64,000 nucleotides of DNA from Panagrolaimus kolymaensis (Eukaryota > Nematoda > Chromadorea > Rhabditida > Panagrolaimidae). The first letter of the stretch is position 1. Each line of letters begins with the position of its first letter. Positions 22,663 through 35,889 of the stretch are shown piece after piece. Position numbers and translations under genes: made by a program. The stretch covers positions 2,170,001 through 2,234,000 of the forward strand of contig JAJQJQ010000035.1 of assembly GCA_028622995.1 (NCBI GenBank), written 5' to 3'. Under the pieces are notes generated by a model that made no database searches, was not told the DNA's origin, and was given only the letters and a program-made list of their open reading frames with translations.

Positions 22663-25600
22663 ATGAGAAAATTTAGAATACCAATTTTTACTGTTTCATA
22701 TTTGCTAAAAATTTATTCCGTAAGTCGTCGTCCGTCCATCTTTTTTAAACCAAACTTTCTAAATTTTTTTCTGAAAATTTGACCAAAAAAAAGTTAATTT
22801 TGATAATAATTTTTAGGTAATTTCTTTATTAATATTTTTGTATCTTTTCAATTTCTCTTCTAAAGTGCCGCCACCAAGAATTGAAGAAGAAGAACCCATA
22901 AAAGTCCAAAGAATGATTCAGCATCGATTCAACGATTTAGCTCTTACAAATAATAATAATAATCATATCCAAGATTCATTAGATTCTTCATCAATAAAAA
23001 TAATTAATGATATAGAAGGAAAAATTTATAAATTAGATTATTTCAAATCTCATCCTTTTGATAATTTGTGTCAATTTCCAGTTTTAAATAAAGGTATATA
23101 AAAGATTTTTTATTTTTTTTTGATTGCGGGATAAATTTTTTTTTTTTCCAAACAAACAACTTCACGATTTCTTCTTGCTTATTTATTGTTTTTTTTAGAC
23201 GACCCCGATTTATCCAAATATGTAACGAAAACTCGAGAAATTGATTGTTCTCGAATGCCAAATCCATATGAACCTATAGTTCATCAATATCGTAATGGAG
23301 AAATATTAATTGGAAGACCACATAAATTTTTACATAATAATTTTATTTGTTATTTTCGTGAACTTTCTGGTTCTTTAGCGCCTGAAAAAGATAAATATAT
23401 TTATCGTGGAAAATGGATTGTGGTAAAAAAAATAATTTATTTGGAGATAAAAATAAATAATTCAATGAATTGTTTTTTTTTAGCTGCCATTAAGTACTCG
23501 AATATTTATTGAAAAGGATCAATTTGTTATTCAATGTTTTGAAGATAATGGAGGAAAAGAAAGTAAGTAAGCAAAAAATTTTGTTTAAAATTTCCAACAA
23601 CAAAAGTTTTGCAAATAAAAAAATAATTTTTTTAATTACATTTTTGTTCCATAAAAATTTGCATTTTTTTGAAGATTTTTTTTAGTTTAAAATAAACTCT
23701 AGTTTTTTAATTTTCAAAATATTCGTTTAAACAATTAAAATTTTTTTTTGAAAATTCTAAAATTATTTTTATAGTTTACTTTAATGCTTTTACTCACATT
23801 TCTGATAAACCCCATCTCAATCCTCCTCCATTAGCTACTGGGCCATCTGATTTTAGTATATCTTTATTAATTCTTGAATCAACTTCAAAAAATCAATTTA
23901 ATCGACACATGCCTTTTTCTTTGAAATATATGGTTGATAATGATTTTAATTTTATGAATGGTTATAATAAAGTAATAAATAAATTAACAAATTTATTTAA
24001 TTTCGTCTCCAATATTTTCAATCTCTTTTTAGATCGGAGATAATAGCATGATAAATATTATGGCTTTACTCGCTGGAATAATTTTTAATAAAAATGAAAA
24101 AGATTTTAATGGAATTTTAGGCGAAGATGGAGAATTTGATATGAAAAAATATTTTAATGATTTTGGAGCTTATCCGGATTCGATAATAAAAAGAGCTAAA
24201 AGTAAGCATCCAAAATATGTGCAAAATCGAATAAAAAAAATTTCCCGCCATTATTATGCTAATATTTTTTCTTTTTTAAATTTAATTTTTAAGGCCATTT
24301 TTTAGACGACGCTGGTTATGTAACAATGTGGAATGATGAAATAGGTTTACCTGGATTTGGGACATTTCATTATTTTGGTTTTAATGGTTTTCATCATCCA
24401 ATCGCTGATTATTATTTTAGGTTGGTTGGTTTATATGAGCCCAAAACACTAGCGTCTTTTTTTTTCAACCACAAAATCTGATATTATAATTTTTTTAAAC
24501 GTACACACAAAGTTTGAAAATTTTTTACATATAAGAAACTGTGAAAATCAAGAAATTTTATTAGAATATTTTTTTCCATTTTTTTAAACGGCAAAAAACG
24601 TTTTCAAAAAATTCATTTTTTTTATTATCAAATCACGGATTGATTCGAGAGAAAAAAAATTCTATAAAAAAGCTTTAAATAATAATAATGACTTTTAGAC
24701 CCTATTATCAAGTCCTTTACGAAAGAGGCTGGTATGAATGTTCTCATGGTGAATCAATCATTCCAAAATGGTTACAAATTTGGGGAAAATTTTCAATTAA
24801 ATTTTCTAAAAAGCGACATTTTTCATTTAATTTTCTTTCGGGTTTAACTCATGTTTCCGCAAATAATTTGGAACTTTATGATATTCCATTATTGGATAGT
24901 TTAATGTTTATGGAAAAATTTGGGGTTTATGAAAACACTATTTTAATTATTATGGGTGATCATGGAAATCGAATTGCAAGTTTATAACAAATTTTTAGGA
25001 TCAAAATTAATTAAACAAATTTTTTATTTAATATTTTAGAGTCCAATTTCTGAAACAATAATTGGAAATATCGAAGAACGAATGCCACTTCTGAGTTTTA
25101 AATTTCCAGAAAAATTTAAAAAGCATTTCCCTCAAAAATATGAAAATTTTAAAATCAATCAAAATCGTTTAATTTCTAATTTTGATGTCCATGAAACTTT
25201 GGAAGAAATTATTGATATAACGATGGGAGTTGAAAGTCATCCAGAAAAATCTAAACATGGACTAAGTTTATTTAAAGAAATTCCTTCCAATCGAACATGT
25301 TTGGATGCTCTCATTCCAACAGTATTTTGCACTTGCATGGAAGAAAAACATTTTGATAATAAAAATAATTTGGAGGCAAGGGTTATTGTAAGTTTTAGAT
25401 ATTCGTTGGAAAAAAAAGTTAAAACATCCCAAAAATAATTATTCCAAAAATAAATTTAAAAAACCATAAAAAATATGCAAATTTTTAGCCGATGCTTCAT
25501 TCCACTGTCGAATCTTATCTCACTTCCGCAACTAATAAATCCTGTAGTATCAAAACCATAGATTTTAGCATCATCAAAAATTCCATGAAAATTTTGATTA

Positions 25601-25964
25601 CCTCGGAAATACTTCGTTCAAGCGCTAAATCTTTTAAAGAATGGAAAACAATTTTGAAAGAAAAACAAACGCCAATAAAAAACCATATTTTTGACGTCGC
25701 TTTTGATGTCGAATTAAAAATTGTTTTAACAAAAAGTAAGCTTTCTAAAGAACATACATACATACATATTTTTTGAAATAATATTTGAAAGTTTCAGACA
25801 CTTCAAAGCGACACAATGCATTGCTAAAATTTAGAGTTCAATATAATGAAGAAATAAATTTACTGAGCTTCAATGTTTCTCCGCGTTTTCATTTTGAATT
25901 GTGTCCAAATGTGTTTGTAATAGAAAATTTATGCGATTGCTTGAGATACGAATCTTTGACATAA
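22663..25964 (+). CDS. DUF229 family protein (sulfatase-like, type II membrane)
   Basis: Eleven exons: 22663-22719, 22817-23093, 23199-23422, 23484-23562, 23775-23971, 24033-24201, 24306-24420, 24699-24975, 25040-25387, 25489-25735, 25798-25964, 718 residues. A signal anchor (VISLLIFLYLFNF, about 20-32) and a Pro/Glu linker come first. The extracellular part has the DUF229 order: LLILESTS, YNKIGDNS, DAGYVTMWNDE, HVSANNLELYDIPLLDS, and MGDHGNRI, then EERMPLL. These correspond to alkaline-phosphatase-superfamily (sulfatase-like) metal-site regions. DUF229 proteins are abundant in nematodes and insects with no settled activity. The intron after exon 8 starts with GC (GCAAGT), not GT; it is the only choice that keeps the conserved frame. 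AATAAA at 25971-25976. Confidence 0.88.
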
Positions 25965-26463
25965 TTAAAGAATAAAAATCCTCTGCATAAAAAACTCTTT
26001 AAAGTAATAAATATGGAACTAAATAAAAATAAAAATAAAAAGCAAAACATATGTTTAAAAAAAGGAAGCTTTTTATCATTTTTACCAAAGTCCATCTTTT
26101 TTTCTTGCATCATCCAACAACAGCAACACTCAATTTATTCAAACTTATGATTCCATTATTATTCATACTATAAAATTCTAGTTTTTAGTTTATAATAATG
26201 CTGAAGCAGACTTTTTGATCTGAAAAATGCTAAAAAAAATTGTGAGAATTAATTCCATCCATTCATTGAATATTCATAAACTATTCAATAACTCGCTCTC
26301 GTAGGCTTTATATAAATACTTTAATCAACTTAAAAAATATTTTTTGTTTTAATTCAATTCGATCATTTTCAAGGGAGGGAAGGACATTAGTACCAAATTT
26401 GTTCCCATTCCATTCCATTTACCAACAGCAGCCTAGTTAGTAGTAGTCGACGAAAAAAAAAGA
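25965..26463. other. intergenic, upstream of SLC17-type gene
   Basis: About 500 bp with the DUF229 3' end and the 5' region of the transporter. Nothing else recognised. Confidence 0.5.
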
Positions 26464-29429
26464 ATGATGCTATCAGTAAAAAAAGTTCCACCAACAAAAA
26501 CTTTCGAAATATGCTCATCAAATACGAGATTTGCCGTTCTTGGAGTAACCATTTTAATGTTATTAGTTGGTTCAGCAGATGTAATATTATTTAATATGAC
26601 AGTTATTTGTATGACTAAAATGGTTATGGTTTCAAATAATAATGGAACAACGAATAATTTTGAAGAAATTGAAATATTTACAACTTCTGAAAAAGGTTTT
26701 TTATATTCCATCGTTGCAATTGGTTGTTTAATTAGTTCTTTGACGGTTATGAAAGTTATTAGTTGCACGAGTGGAAGGTTAGTTAGTTTCGTGATAAAAT
26801 TTAAAGGCAACAGTAGTTTTGAGAAATATGTATATAAATTTTAAGGTTTACTTTTACTCTTTACACTATTATTGGCGCCATTGCAACAATATTGGTACCT
26901 ATTTGTGCAAAAATTGGATTCGTTTGGATGCTGATTGCGAGATTATTCCAAGTAAGTAGTTTTATGGAAATTAAACAATTTTTTTAGAGTTAATAGAATC
27001 CATTTTTTTTTTTTCAAAAAAATAAACAAAAAAAATCGACAAATGTCTTTAAAGCAAAAACTTTCGAACATTTTGCATTTTTTGATAAAATTTAAATTTT
27101 CTTGTAACAATTTTGCATCAAATTTAACGTATGGATGGATGTTCGCAGATTAGCACATTTTTTTTTGACTTTAACAAGCTACAAAATTTTTCGTTTTAGC
27201 AAGGAGGAAGTTTGAAACAAAAAATAATTATTATTCAAGTTTAAAGTTTATCACTGCTGCACCGGTTCGTCGTATTTGTATAAATTTGGTTTAAAAATTG
27301 CATTTTTTTCGCACTCTTTTTTTTTTTTACACGTTTCAACTTTAAATTCACTTAATTCCATACATTTGATTGACGCGTTTAATCATTGCAAAACCAAACA
27401 AAAAAATAAAAAATTAATCGAAGCAAAGCAAAGAGATTTTGAAATTAATTTATTTGGTCTAATAATCTTCTCTGCTTTTGAAAAGTAAAAAAAAAATATT
27501 TTTTATGTGAAAAAAAAAATAATTTAAATAAATAAAAATATCACTGTTTTTAGGGAGTTGGAATAGGTATGTCCATGGGATTCATTGGTTATATGATGGC
27601 TGCATGGTCACCAGTGAAATCCAATGGAGTCTTTTTATGCGCCTTGACTGCATACAATCAAGTGCGTTTTTTTGTTTGTTTCAGCTTTCCAAAAATATTA
27701 AAAATAAATTTTTAGTTAGCGCCATTATTAACGATGCCATTAGCTGGATTTTCATGTTCATCAAGTTTAGGATGGCAAGGAATTTATTATGCTTTTGGAA
27801 TAATAACTTTATTTGTTTGTGCTTTATTTTATTTTGTTTACACTGATACTCCACGACAACATAAGTAAGTAATGGTATAATTTTGGGTTTTTTAAAACTA
27901 ACTTTTTGTTTTAACAAGTCACAAAAATATTTTTAATTTCAGATATGTCAGTCCACAAGAATTGAATTTAATTGAAAGTTTTAAAAGTATTATAATAAAT
28001 GAAAATGAAAAGCCTAAAATTCCATATTATCAAATGATCACAGATAAATCCGTTATTGGAACATTGGCTGTTACAATTGGAGATTTTATTTGTTATAATA
28101 TTTTTATGCTTTTTGCTCCAGGTATTATTTTTTTAAATTTAAATTTTGTGGAAAGGAGTGTTTTAGAAGTCCATTTTCCATGATAAAAAAAATTTAGCGG
28201 TGCTCACTTTTTTAGTTTTGCTTGATTTTTATGTTAAAAAAAACAAAAAGTGAATTTTTCAAAAGAGCAAACATACATATTTTTTTGGCAGAAAAATGAA
28301 GCTAAAAAACCAAAAAACTTTTTTCATTTTGTTCGAATTTCGAAACTAAAATTTTACTAATTTATTAATTCTTATTTTATGTTTTTTAGTTTATTTAAAC
28401 AAAGTTCTTGGATTAAATGTTGAACAAACGGGTGTATCTTCAGCTATTCCATATATAGGAAGTTTGGTTTGTAAAATATTTATTGGACCTTTGAGTGATC
28501 GATTAACTTGTGTTAGTATGTTAAATAATGTTAGAATTTTTATGTGTATTTCTCAAGTAAGCTATTCACCAAAGAAAGTCCAAACATCTTGAAAGAAAAA
28601 AATTTTTTGAGATAAAGATTACTTTTTTTTTTTAAACCAAAATGACTCCGACCGAATCAGAAGAGAATTGGTTCAACAACAAAAAAAGCTTTATCTTTTT
28701 TTAAATCGCTTTAAAGTGGAAAACTTTAAAAAAAACATAGAGAAACATTTTTGTCTTTATCCCAAAAACGAAAAAATACAAAGTTTTATTACCCCGGAAA
28801 ATATGCATAAATTCTTTTTAAAGAGACTTTTAGTTTTTTGAAGGAAAATTTTTTTAACACATTGGCTTTCGCAATAAGTTTTTATGAATGACCAAAAAAC
28901 AAGCTTGCCAACGATAAAAAGCCATTAAAAAAGAAAAGAACAATATTTTTCACGATTAAAAAAACTTGCATAAAATTCCTTTTTTTAGTTATCCATGACT
29001 TTGTGTCTCATCTTTCTTGCTTTGATTCCAACGGATTGGGTTTTCATTGCTCAATGTATTTATCTTTTTGCAATTATGGGATCTGCATTTAATTCAGTTG
29101 GATATTATCGAGCTGCTTCACTTTCATATGGATATTTTAGTTCCACCGTAATGTCATGGTTTGCAATAATTTATGCATTCGTAATATTAATTTTACCTTT
29201 GGGTAAAACATATATTGCTGGCGAAGATTCACCCGATCAATGGAGGCTATTCTTTTACATTGGAGCTGCAATATCTTTTATAACTTTAATTATTTGGTTT
29301 TTCACTGCTGAAGTTAAACTTCGTTCATGGGCTATTATATCTCAGAAACCTTCAGTGGTTTCAGTAATAACCCTTGAAAACGATATGGATAAAGATTTTA
29401 TTAAAATTAGAAATCATTTTGAATATTAA
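26464..29429 (+). CDS. SLC17-type major facilitator transporter
   Basis: Seven exons: 26464-26777, 26846-26951, 27554-27661, 27716-27864, 27943-28121, 28390-28556, 28989-29429, 487 residues. There are about 12 hydrophobic segments. Features typical of the SLC17 anion transporters (sialin, vesicular glutamate, phosphate type) are TLYTIIGAIATILVP, ARLFQGVGIGMSMG, MAAWSPVKSNG, and IYYAFGIITLFVCALFYF. An N-glycosylation-rich first loop (NNNGTTNN) follows TM1. MFS signature is in IGPLSDRLTC. Two Met codons open the frame; either may be used. Introns 2 (602 bp), 5 (268 bp) and 6 (432 bp) are long for this window. AATAAA at 29453-29458. Substrate cannot be told from sequence. Confidence 0.88.
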
Positions 29430-29458
29430 ATTTATTTATTTTTTTGTGTTATAATAAA

Positions 29459-30880
29459 TTTTGCATATATTTATTTTGTTTGTTTTTTGTTTGTTGAATC
29501 ATAAAAAAGAAAAATATTTTTTATTTGTAAAAAAATAAATAAACCAAAGTTGTTTAAAAATAATTTTTTTGACCATCATAATTTAAGTTCCGATAATTAA
29601 TGCCTTGTTTTAAAAAAAGTTATAAGAAATTATTTATGAACAAATTATAAAAAATTAAAACAAAAACACGAAATAAATAATAAAAAATTAAATAATACTT
29701 GCAACAACAAATTCTTTTTCAGCAGCTTGATCCCAATGACCATACATTTGAGCAAGTAAATAAATCAAGGCTATCACGACGTTTTAAGCGAAATTTGCCA
29801 GATTTTTTGCAAATGATGAAATAATATGGCGCAAGACTTTCAGCTGACATTTGACTTGGATTTGATGAAATTTTGGAGCGGCAGTTCCATTGATAGCTAC
29901 CATCATTATTAACCATTATTGAATCCGTTTTTGTATTGTTTGCTATTGTATGTTATTGCTTTGTATTTCTGTTTTTGTTGTAATAAAATAGTTGCTTTAT
30001 AAACACTGCTTGTTTTTCTTTGATAATGAATAAACTTGAATGAATTGTCTAGCTATTTTGCTCGACTCATTACCCATATCTTTTGATTCTAAACCTTATG
30101 CTGACGGTTGTTTTTTTACCGTAATGATGATGCCCATCAATTTACCTTGACTATTAAACTAACCTTACAAGCTTTATCCCTATTATCTTTAAATACAACA
30201 TAAGTCTATCAGCTTGATCATGTCCTTTGAACTAATGTGCATTCAATCTTTAACTACATATTTTCTTTCTTGAGTTCTTACCCTTTATACAGAGATGCAT
30301 TTGAAAGTGCAACAATCATTGGATTTACACCTTACATAATCACTGATAGCTTTATCCTTGTTAATTAGTAAATAAATTTTTTTTCTCCATCTTTAATAGC
30401 GCTTTATTTGTTTTGTTGTTAGTTGATTCGAAAAAGAAGCATTTCAAGCAGCATCATCGATGCTCCTAATTTTGTAGAACTCATCATCTGTTCTTAAGTT
30501 TAACTTTAACTGCTAACGACAGTCATGAACTCCATACTGATGATATCAATTAACTCCATTTTTGATTATTCATCCATTATCACTTGCTTTTATATTAGCG
30601 CAATATACTCATTTGGCTATTTCTTTGTTGTTATAACTATTGTTATCGCACACAAAAGTGGTATGAAAAGGAAAGAAAATAAATGCTATTTTATCAAAAA
30701 AGGATGAATTTAAGATAAACGAATGCTGTGGAATTTAGGAAAGAGCTGTTTGTGCTTACTTTCAGGATTAACCTTGAATTAAAAGAAAAATTCAAACCCC
30801 AAACCTTTTAATGATCGATGAAAATCATTCTGAATTTCAAAAATGTGGATGATAAACACATTCCATTTTTACTTAGCAAA
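29459..30880. other. gene-poor stretch
   Basis: No supportable gene. Two overlapping minus-strand frames at 29719-29937 and hydrophobic plus-strand fragments at 30080-30707 look protein-like but are short or broken. Confidence 0.45.
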
Positions 30881-30889
30881 CTTCGTCAA

Positions 30890-31170
30890 TGCTTCTTCGG
30901 TCGGTGAAGCTTTAACAGAAATGCATATTTATATTTGTTTGTACATAACTGGAGGCTTCACACGGTCGGATTCATAAACGATTAGGAGGGCAAGGTAAAT
31001 CATACTCATCTTTTGTTTTCAAATTTTAGAATCTAAAAGTTTGAAACATTTTTTAAAAAAAATGTTGTTAAAATTTGCATAACCATTAACTGCTGAAGCA
31101 ATCATGAGAACAACAAAGACAAGAAGAAGAAGAATAGTTAAAAGTTTCAATTTTTCCAAACATATGATTC
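30890..31170 (-). pseudogene. relic of a small secreted Cys-rich peptide gene
   Basis: On the minus strand a strong signal-peptide-like run (LLTILLLLVFVVLMIASAVNG) lies around 31085-31155 without an in-frame ATG next to it. An intron-like gap follows. Then a Cys-bearing segment (DLPCPPNR, then RPCEASSYV, ending near a further Cys) is interrupted by TGA and TAA codons. The layout suggests a former secreted peptide gene. Confidence is limited by its short length. Confidence 0.35.
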
Positions 31171-32480
31171 TCAAAATTTTTAATGGGATTTGCTTTTATA
31201 ATAAAAAAAGTTTTTTATCATTGCTTAATGGATGCTGATCCATCCTTTGAGTGCTTTTGTTATTAAAATTGCTGCTAAAAACTTTTGTTTCATTATCAAA
31301 CCATTAATTTTTTGTTGTTGTTGCTGCAAAAAAAAGGCTTTTTTTAGTGTTAATTTTATTAAATTTGCCCATTGCACCTTAATGTGATCAAAATCTAAAG
31401 GAAATATCTGGTCTTATTAATATTTGAAAAAAAAATAAATCATTAAAATTTGTGTTGTTGCATCTGTCTGAAATGAAGAAAAAATGTTTTATGTTAGCAC
31501 GGGTGGAGTTCTTGGAAAACTTTCATTTTTTATCAAAAAATAAATAAATTGTATTGCTTCGTATGAAACAAAAATTATTTGTATCTCTTTTCAAATGAGT
31601 TTGTCGAATAAGCAACTTTAAATGCTTGAAAACAATTTCTTTCTCAAATTTTGGTTTGAGTTTAAAACTTTTTGACAGACAAAAATGCCTTATGTTAGTG
31701 ACTAAAGAAAGTGTTAAAAAAGTAATAGACAAAATTTGTAAACTCAGCCAATTTTATTATATGCTGGTGATAAGAAAAGATTGTTGATTATCAAATTTGT
31801 AAAGAATGCGTTAATAAAAAAAAATTAAACAGCTGCTTACAATCAAAAATACCTATCAAAATTAACTTTGTGACCACCGTCCACTTGATTTATTTTTCTC
31901 AAAAATGAAATGTAACATTGTCTTTTTTCTTGCTTTAATAAATGCTTCATTATTAGGATAAATGGAAATTAAATAGGTATTTTTTATTATCATAAAAGCC
32001 TTAAAATCTTTTGGAAATTATGATCTTCAAAAAAAAAATTCAGCAAAAAAAACTTCATTCATCAATGATTTTGCTTGTCGCTCTTTGATACCGTAAACAC
32101 ATGAGCGCGTTGAGAACCCGAAAATTGGATGAAATTCAATTTTTTTGCTTCTTTCATTTCTTCGTTCTTTTTTTCTTCTTCCATGACTTTGATGAATCCA
32201 GTAAAAAGTGATAAAATTTATTTTAACATTATTTTATTCGTCTTTTACACGTTATTATTATCACTCTAAAGGTTAGTTTTTTTTTGTTTGTAGTTAGTTA
32301 ATAAGTTTTTGGGGTAATATTATTGCATCCGATGAAAAGCCTGTTCAACAATTGCCATTCATAAACCATTTTTCCATTCGTAAAAACTTTTATCATTCAA
32401 ATTTTCGCAAGATTAATAATAGCCGCCTATTTTTTTTTCTCGAAATTTTTCTTACTTCTTTGTAATCATATGTTTATTTT
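31171..32480. other. intergenic, upstream of Notch-like gene
   Basis: About 1.3 kb of A/T-rich sequence with no gene seen. A TTTTTCAG acceptor at 32477-32484 precedes the Notch-like start codon, marking a 5' UTR intron or trans-splice site. Confidence 0.5.
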
Positions 32481-32507
32481 TCAGATTCCTTGCTTTGCTG
32501 TTCAGCT

Positions 32508-34920
32508 ATGAAATGGTTAATCATTTTCGTGTTGGGTATTCACTTCATTCATGCGCTCAATGAAACATCGTCTTCTTGCAATAAACTTTTATGTATGCAT
32601 GGTGGAAGCTGTCATAAAGATTCTAATGGTGAAGAATTTTGTAAATGTCCTGATCGATTTTATGGAAAAATATGTGATCGTGCAAAACCAAACCCATGCG
32701 ATAGTAACCTATGCAAGAATTCTGGTAAATGTCATACATCTGAAGATTACAAGTAAGTATTATCATATTGATTACATTTTAAAATTCCAAACTTTTAGCT
32801 CTTATTCCTGTCAATGCGTGGATGATTTTCGTGGCCTTTTTTGTGAATTCAATAAGAATATGTGTTTTGATGATAGATGCTTAGCAAAAAGGTGTCCTGA
32901 CGAAGAATATTGTTTGAAAGAATATGCGAATGGTATCTGCAATCCGGAATGTAATTCAGCTGCATGTGGTTGGGATGGTGGTGATTGCTCAACTAAACAT
33001 GATGTGCTTTCGGATAATCTCGTGCTCACTCTTATTTCCGATCCACGAAACTTTGTTGAACATGTTGCTCCTAAACTTTTGATGATTGTATCTCAACTTT
33101 TGCGTGTATCAGCTCGATATCAACTTGATAAAGAAGGATTTCCTATGATTTATGAATGGTCTTCAACTTTTGGACAAGGTTCTCTTATTAAGATGGAAAC
33201 AACAGCTGTAATTCCTAGACATAAGCGTTATGTCAATGGTCAGAAAGGTGTGATGGTTTATTTGCGGTTGGATACTTCTGTCTGTGAACAACTTTCTTCT
33301 TTGAATACCTTGCTACACGTCAAAACTCATGCTGGCAATGGTGATCAAACATGCTTTACTGATGCTAAACTGGCTGCGAAAATGATAACTACCGAAACAA
33401 ATCAAGAAGTAAGCTGGTGTACATAAATTAAAACTATTATTAATTTCAATTTTAGGCTTTTACTCACTTGGGAGTTGCTGTTTATGCTGCTCAAGTTCAA
33501 CCCAGGAAGGTAGCGGAAGGAACATCGTCAACTTACCTTCCTTACATTCTTATTTGTGTCTTTGGTAGTATTCTTTTCGCTATTGGTGCGGTCAATATTG
33601 CTTCTCATAGAACTCTTAAACGCAAACATGTTAAAGTTCGTGGTGTCTTTTATCCTCCTGCTGATGACGATTATACCAAGAATCCTCACCTACAAATGCA
33701 GAAATCAACTTATCGTTATAATGGTCAATTTGATGGACAATCTCTTCTTTCTGATTTATCTCCAACAAGTCTGCCTTCATTAAATGGTTTATACAGTATC
33801 AATGTTGGTGAACCAAGTGCAAAAAGATTTCGGGATGATCCTCAACTTCAAAGAAATGTTTTCACCAGGCTTCACCAATATGCTTCCTCTATTGATCCAA
33901 TAACTCAAGAACAAATTGAAATATCTGATATCAAAAGCTGTGCTAAAGTAGCTGATACTGATGGCCGTACTTGCATTCACTGGGCAGTTGAATCCGTTGC
34001 TGCTAAGAAAGACTGTGATGTTATTGAAGATATTAAAAAATTGATTTCAATCGGATGTCCTCTCAATGCTCAAGATGATACTGGTGCAACTGCTCTTCAT
34101 TTGGCTATAAGAAGTAATCGAAAATATGTGGCTCTTTTTCTTCTTGGTAAAATTGATGTCAATATTCCTGATGATGATGGTAGAACAGCTCTTTATGATG
34201 CAGTTGCAACAAAAGCATTGGATATTGTTGAAAGAATCCTTCGAATTGATGGTGTTGATGTTAATGCTCTTGCATACACGAATGATACTCCACTCATCAA
34301 ATGTTGTCGATTAGGTGATGAAATGCTTCCTTTTGTCGAGCTGCTTTTGAAACATCCTAAAATTCTTGTTGATAAAACGGCTGAAAAATCTGCAACTCAT
34401 TACAATGGTAAATCTGCCATGCATGAAGCGGCTGCTTGCAACTCTGTTCATATTATGAAATTGCTTATTAATAGAGGTGCATCAATAGCATGCATCGATG
34501 CTCATGTGAGTTTTTACTTTTCTCGATATTATTTATCTATTTCTTTCTGTTTTTCAGCAAAATACTCCTCTTTTCTTGGCCGTCAAATCGAATCAAGTTC
34601 AAGCTGTTACCTATTTAATTCATTACATGAAACTTTCGAGAGATGAATTCAACGCCCCAAATGATTGCAATGAGACGCCTATGGAAGAATCAGCAAAGCG
34701 TGGTTTCATTGAGATTGAAAAAATTCTTCTTAATGCTTGTTTGCCGCCTCATCTGATTGATTGTTCTCCAGTTCAAGAAATTCATCAAGTTTCCTCGCCT
34801 ATTCAAGTATTTGGTCAAGATTACTCATCCGTTCAAGAAGTTCATGTTTCCTCGCCAGCTCAAGAAGTTCCTCAAGCTTCCTCTTCTTCACGACCTATTT
34901 CAAACGATGGATCTCAATAA
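32508..34920 (+). CDS. lin-12/glp-1-like: miniature Notch receptor (LIN-12/GLP-1-like)
   Basis: Four exons: 32508-32752, 32799-33408, 33456-34505, 34558-34920, 755 residues. Order: signal peptide (MKWLIIFVLGIHFIHA); two EGF repeats (about 24-57 and 62-98); a single LNR (CNPECNSAACGWDGGDC); NOD/NODP-like region with RHKR, a possible furin-type site, and VMVYLRLD; one membrane helix (about 312-334); a basic RAM-like stretch (HRTLKRKHVKVRGVFYPP); ankyrin repeats (about 450-700, e.g. DTDGRTCIHWAVE, NAQDDTGATALHLAI, DDDGRTALYDAV); and a Ser/Gln/Val-rich tail that may act as a degron. Known nematode Notch proteins have about ten or more EGF repeats and three LNRs, so this ectodomain is drastically reduced. 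Start, frame and all splice sites are coherent. AATAAA at 34965-34970. Confidence 0.92.
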
Positions 34921-35159
34921 TGATTATGTTTTAAGAGTTGAAAATTGTTTTTATATTTCTTATAAATAAATAATAGTTGTTTCTTTGCTCGTTTATTGTC
35001 ATTTTTATTGAAAGTTTTATCTTTGGCTGTATTTACAACTTATTGAATAATCATTGATCATATTTTAAAGTGTGAGGTTTATGCTTTTAATGGAGGCATG
35101 TAATTTTATTAGCTTCAAAAATGTTTACAAAAAGTATTTACAATGCAAATCGAATATTT

Positions 35160-35889
35160 TATCTTACACCCAATGCACCTGTAACAACTCCGCCACCAAT
35201 ATTTCCTCCACCTTAAACACCTCCACATAAAAGATTATTCACAACTCCATATGCTAAGCATACTGTATTCATAACCAAGCATAAGACATTGATCAAAATA
35301 TTGATACTTAAACGGACAGAAAGAAGACCAGTTGGAGTTAAAATGATATTTAATAAATCCGTCCTAAGAAGGCCGCTTGTAAGAGCATTTAATAATTGTT
35401 TCAATAATTCCAGTCAATCCATTTCCAAGTAAACCATAAATGATGGTATCAAGTTGGAGGAGGTCTTGAACATTAAAAACCTCAGCAAGATTTATAACAT
35501 TTAGAAGATTCTCAAGTATTTTTTGAACATCATTAATTAAAGTTGAAACAAGCTTTTCCTATGGATTTATCTTGTTGTATCAAAGTTAAAGCTTTGTTAA
35601 TAATAATGTCCTGAAATTAAAAACTACGAGTCTTGTGATAATCAAAGGTTCCTGATGGAGCAAGGATTCCATCAATTGCTCCAGCGCCAAGCAAAGCACA
35701 TTTTGTAAGTCCACCAACTGCAGTAGTTAAACCTCCATTTGAAACTCCTCCGCTTGGATTATTCAAATTTCCATTGAAACCATTGCTTCATTCACTCCAA
35801 AGAAGGTATCCACCAATGTTTCCAACATTTTGAGCCGCTCCATTTGAAAGAAGGAAAATGAAAAAGATGGTTGCTAAGAATTTATTCAT
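35160..35889 (-). pseudogene. decayed secreted hydrophobic/Gly-rich protein gene
   Basis: From ATG 35889 the minus strand gives a good signal peptide (MNKFLATIFFIFLLSNGAAQ) followed by a Gly/Asn-rich segment, but TGA stops it after about 33 codons. The same frame resumes with NGFNGNLNNPSGG and GGLTKCALLGAGAIDGIL. Further down, Leu/Ile/Asn-rich stretches (LLNIILTPTGLLSVRLSINI) continue in a shifted frame, then another stop precedes a Gly-rich end. At least three disablements exist. The family is not recognised. Confidence 0.6.

Noticed and set aside
29719..29937. Two overlapping minus-strand frames that both look mildly protein-like
   Set aside because: One lacks partners and the other has an internal stop; no family recognised.
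30080..30707. Hydrophobic plus-strand fragments resembling pieces of a seven-helix receptor
   Set aside because: Several stops in every frame and no diagnostic motif; could be chance in A/T-rich DNA.
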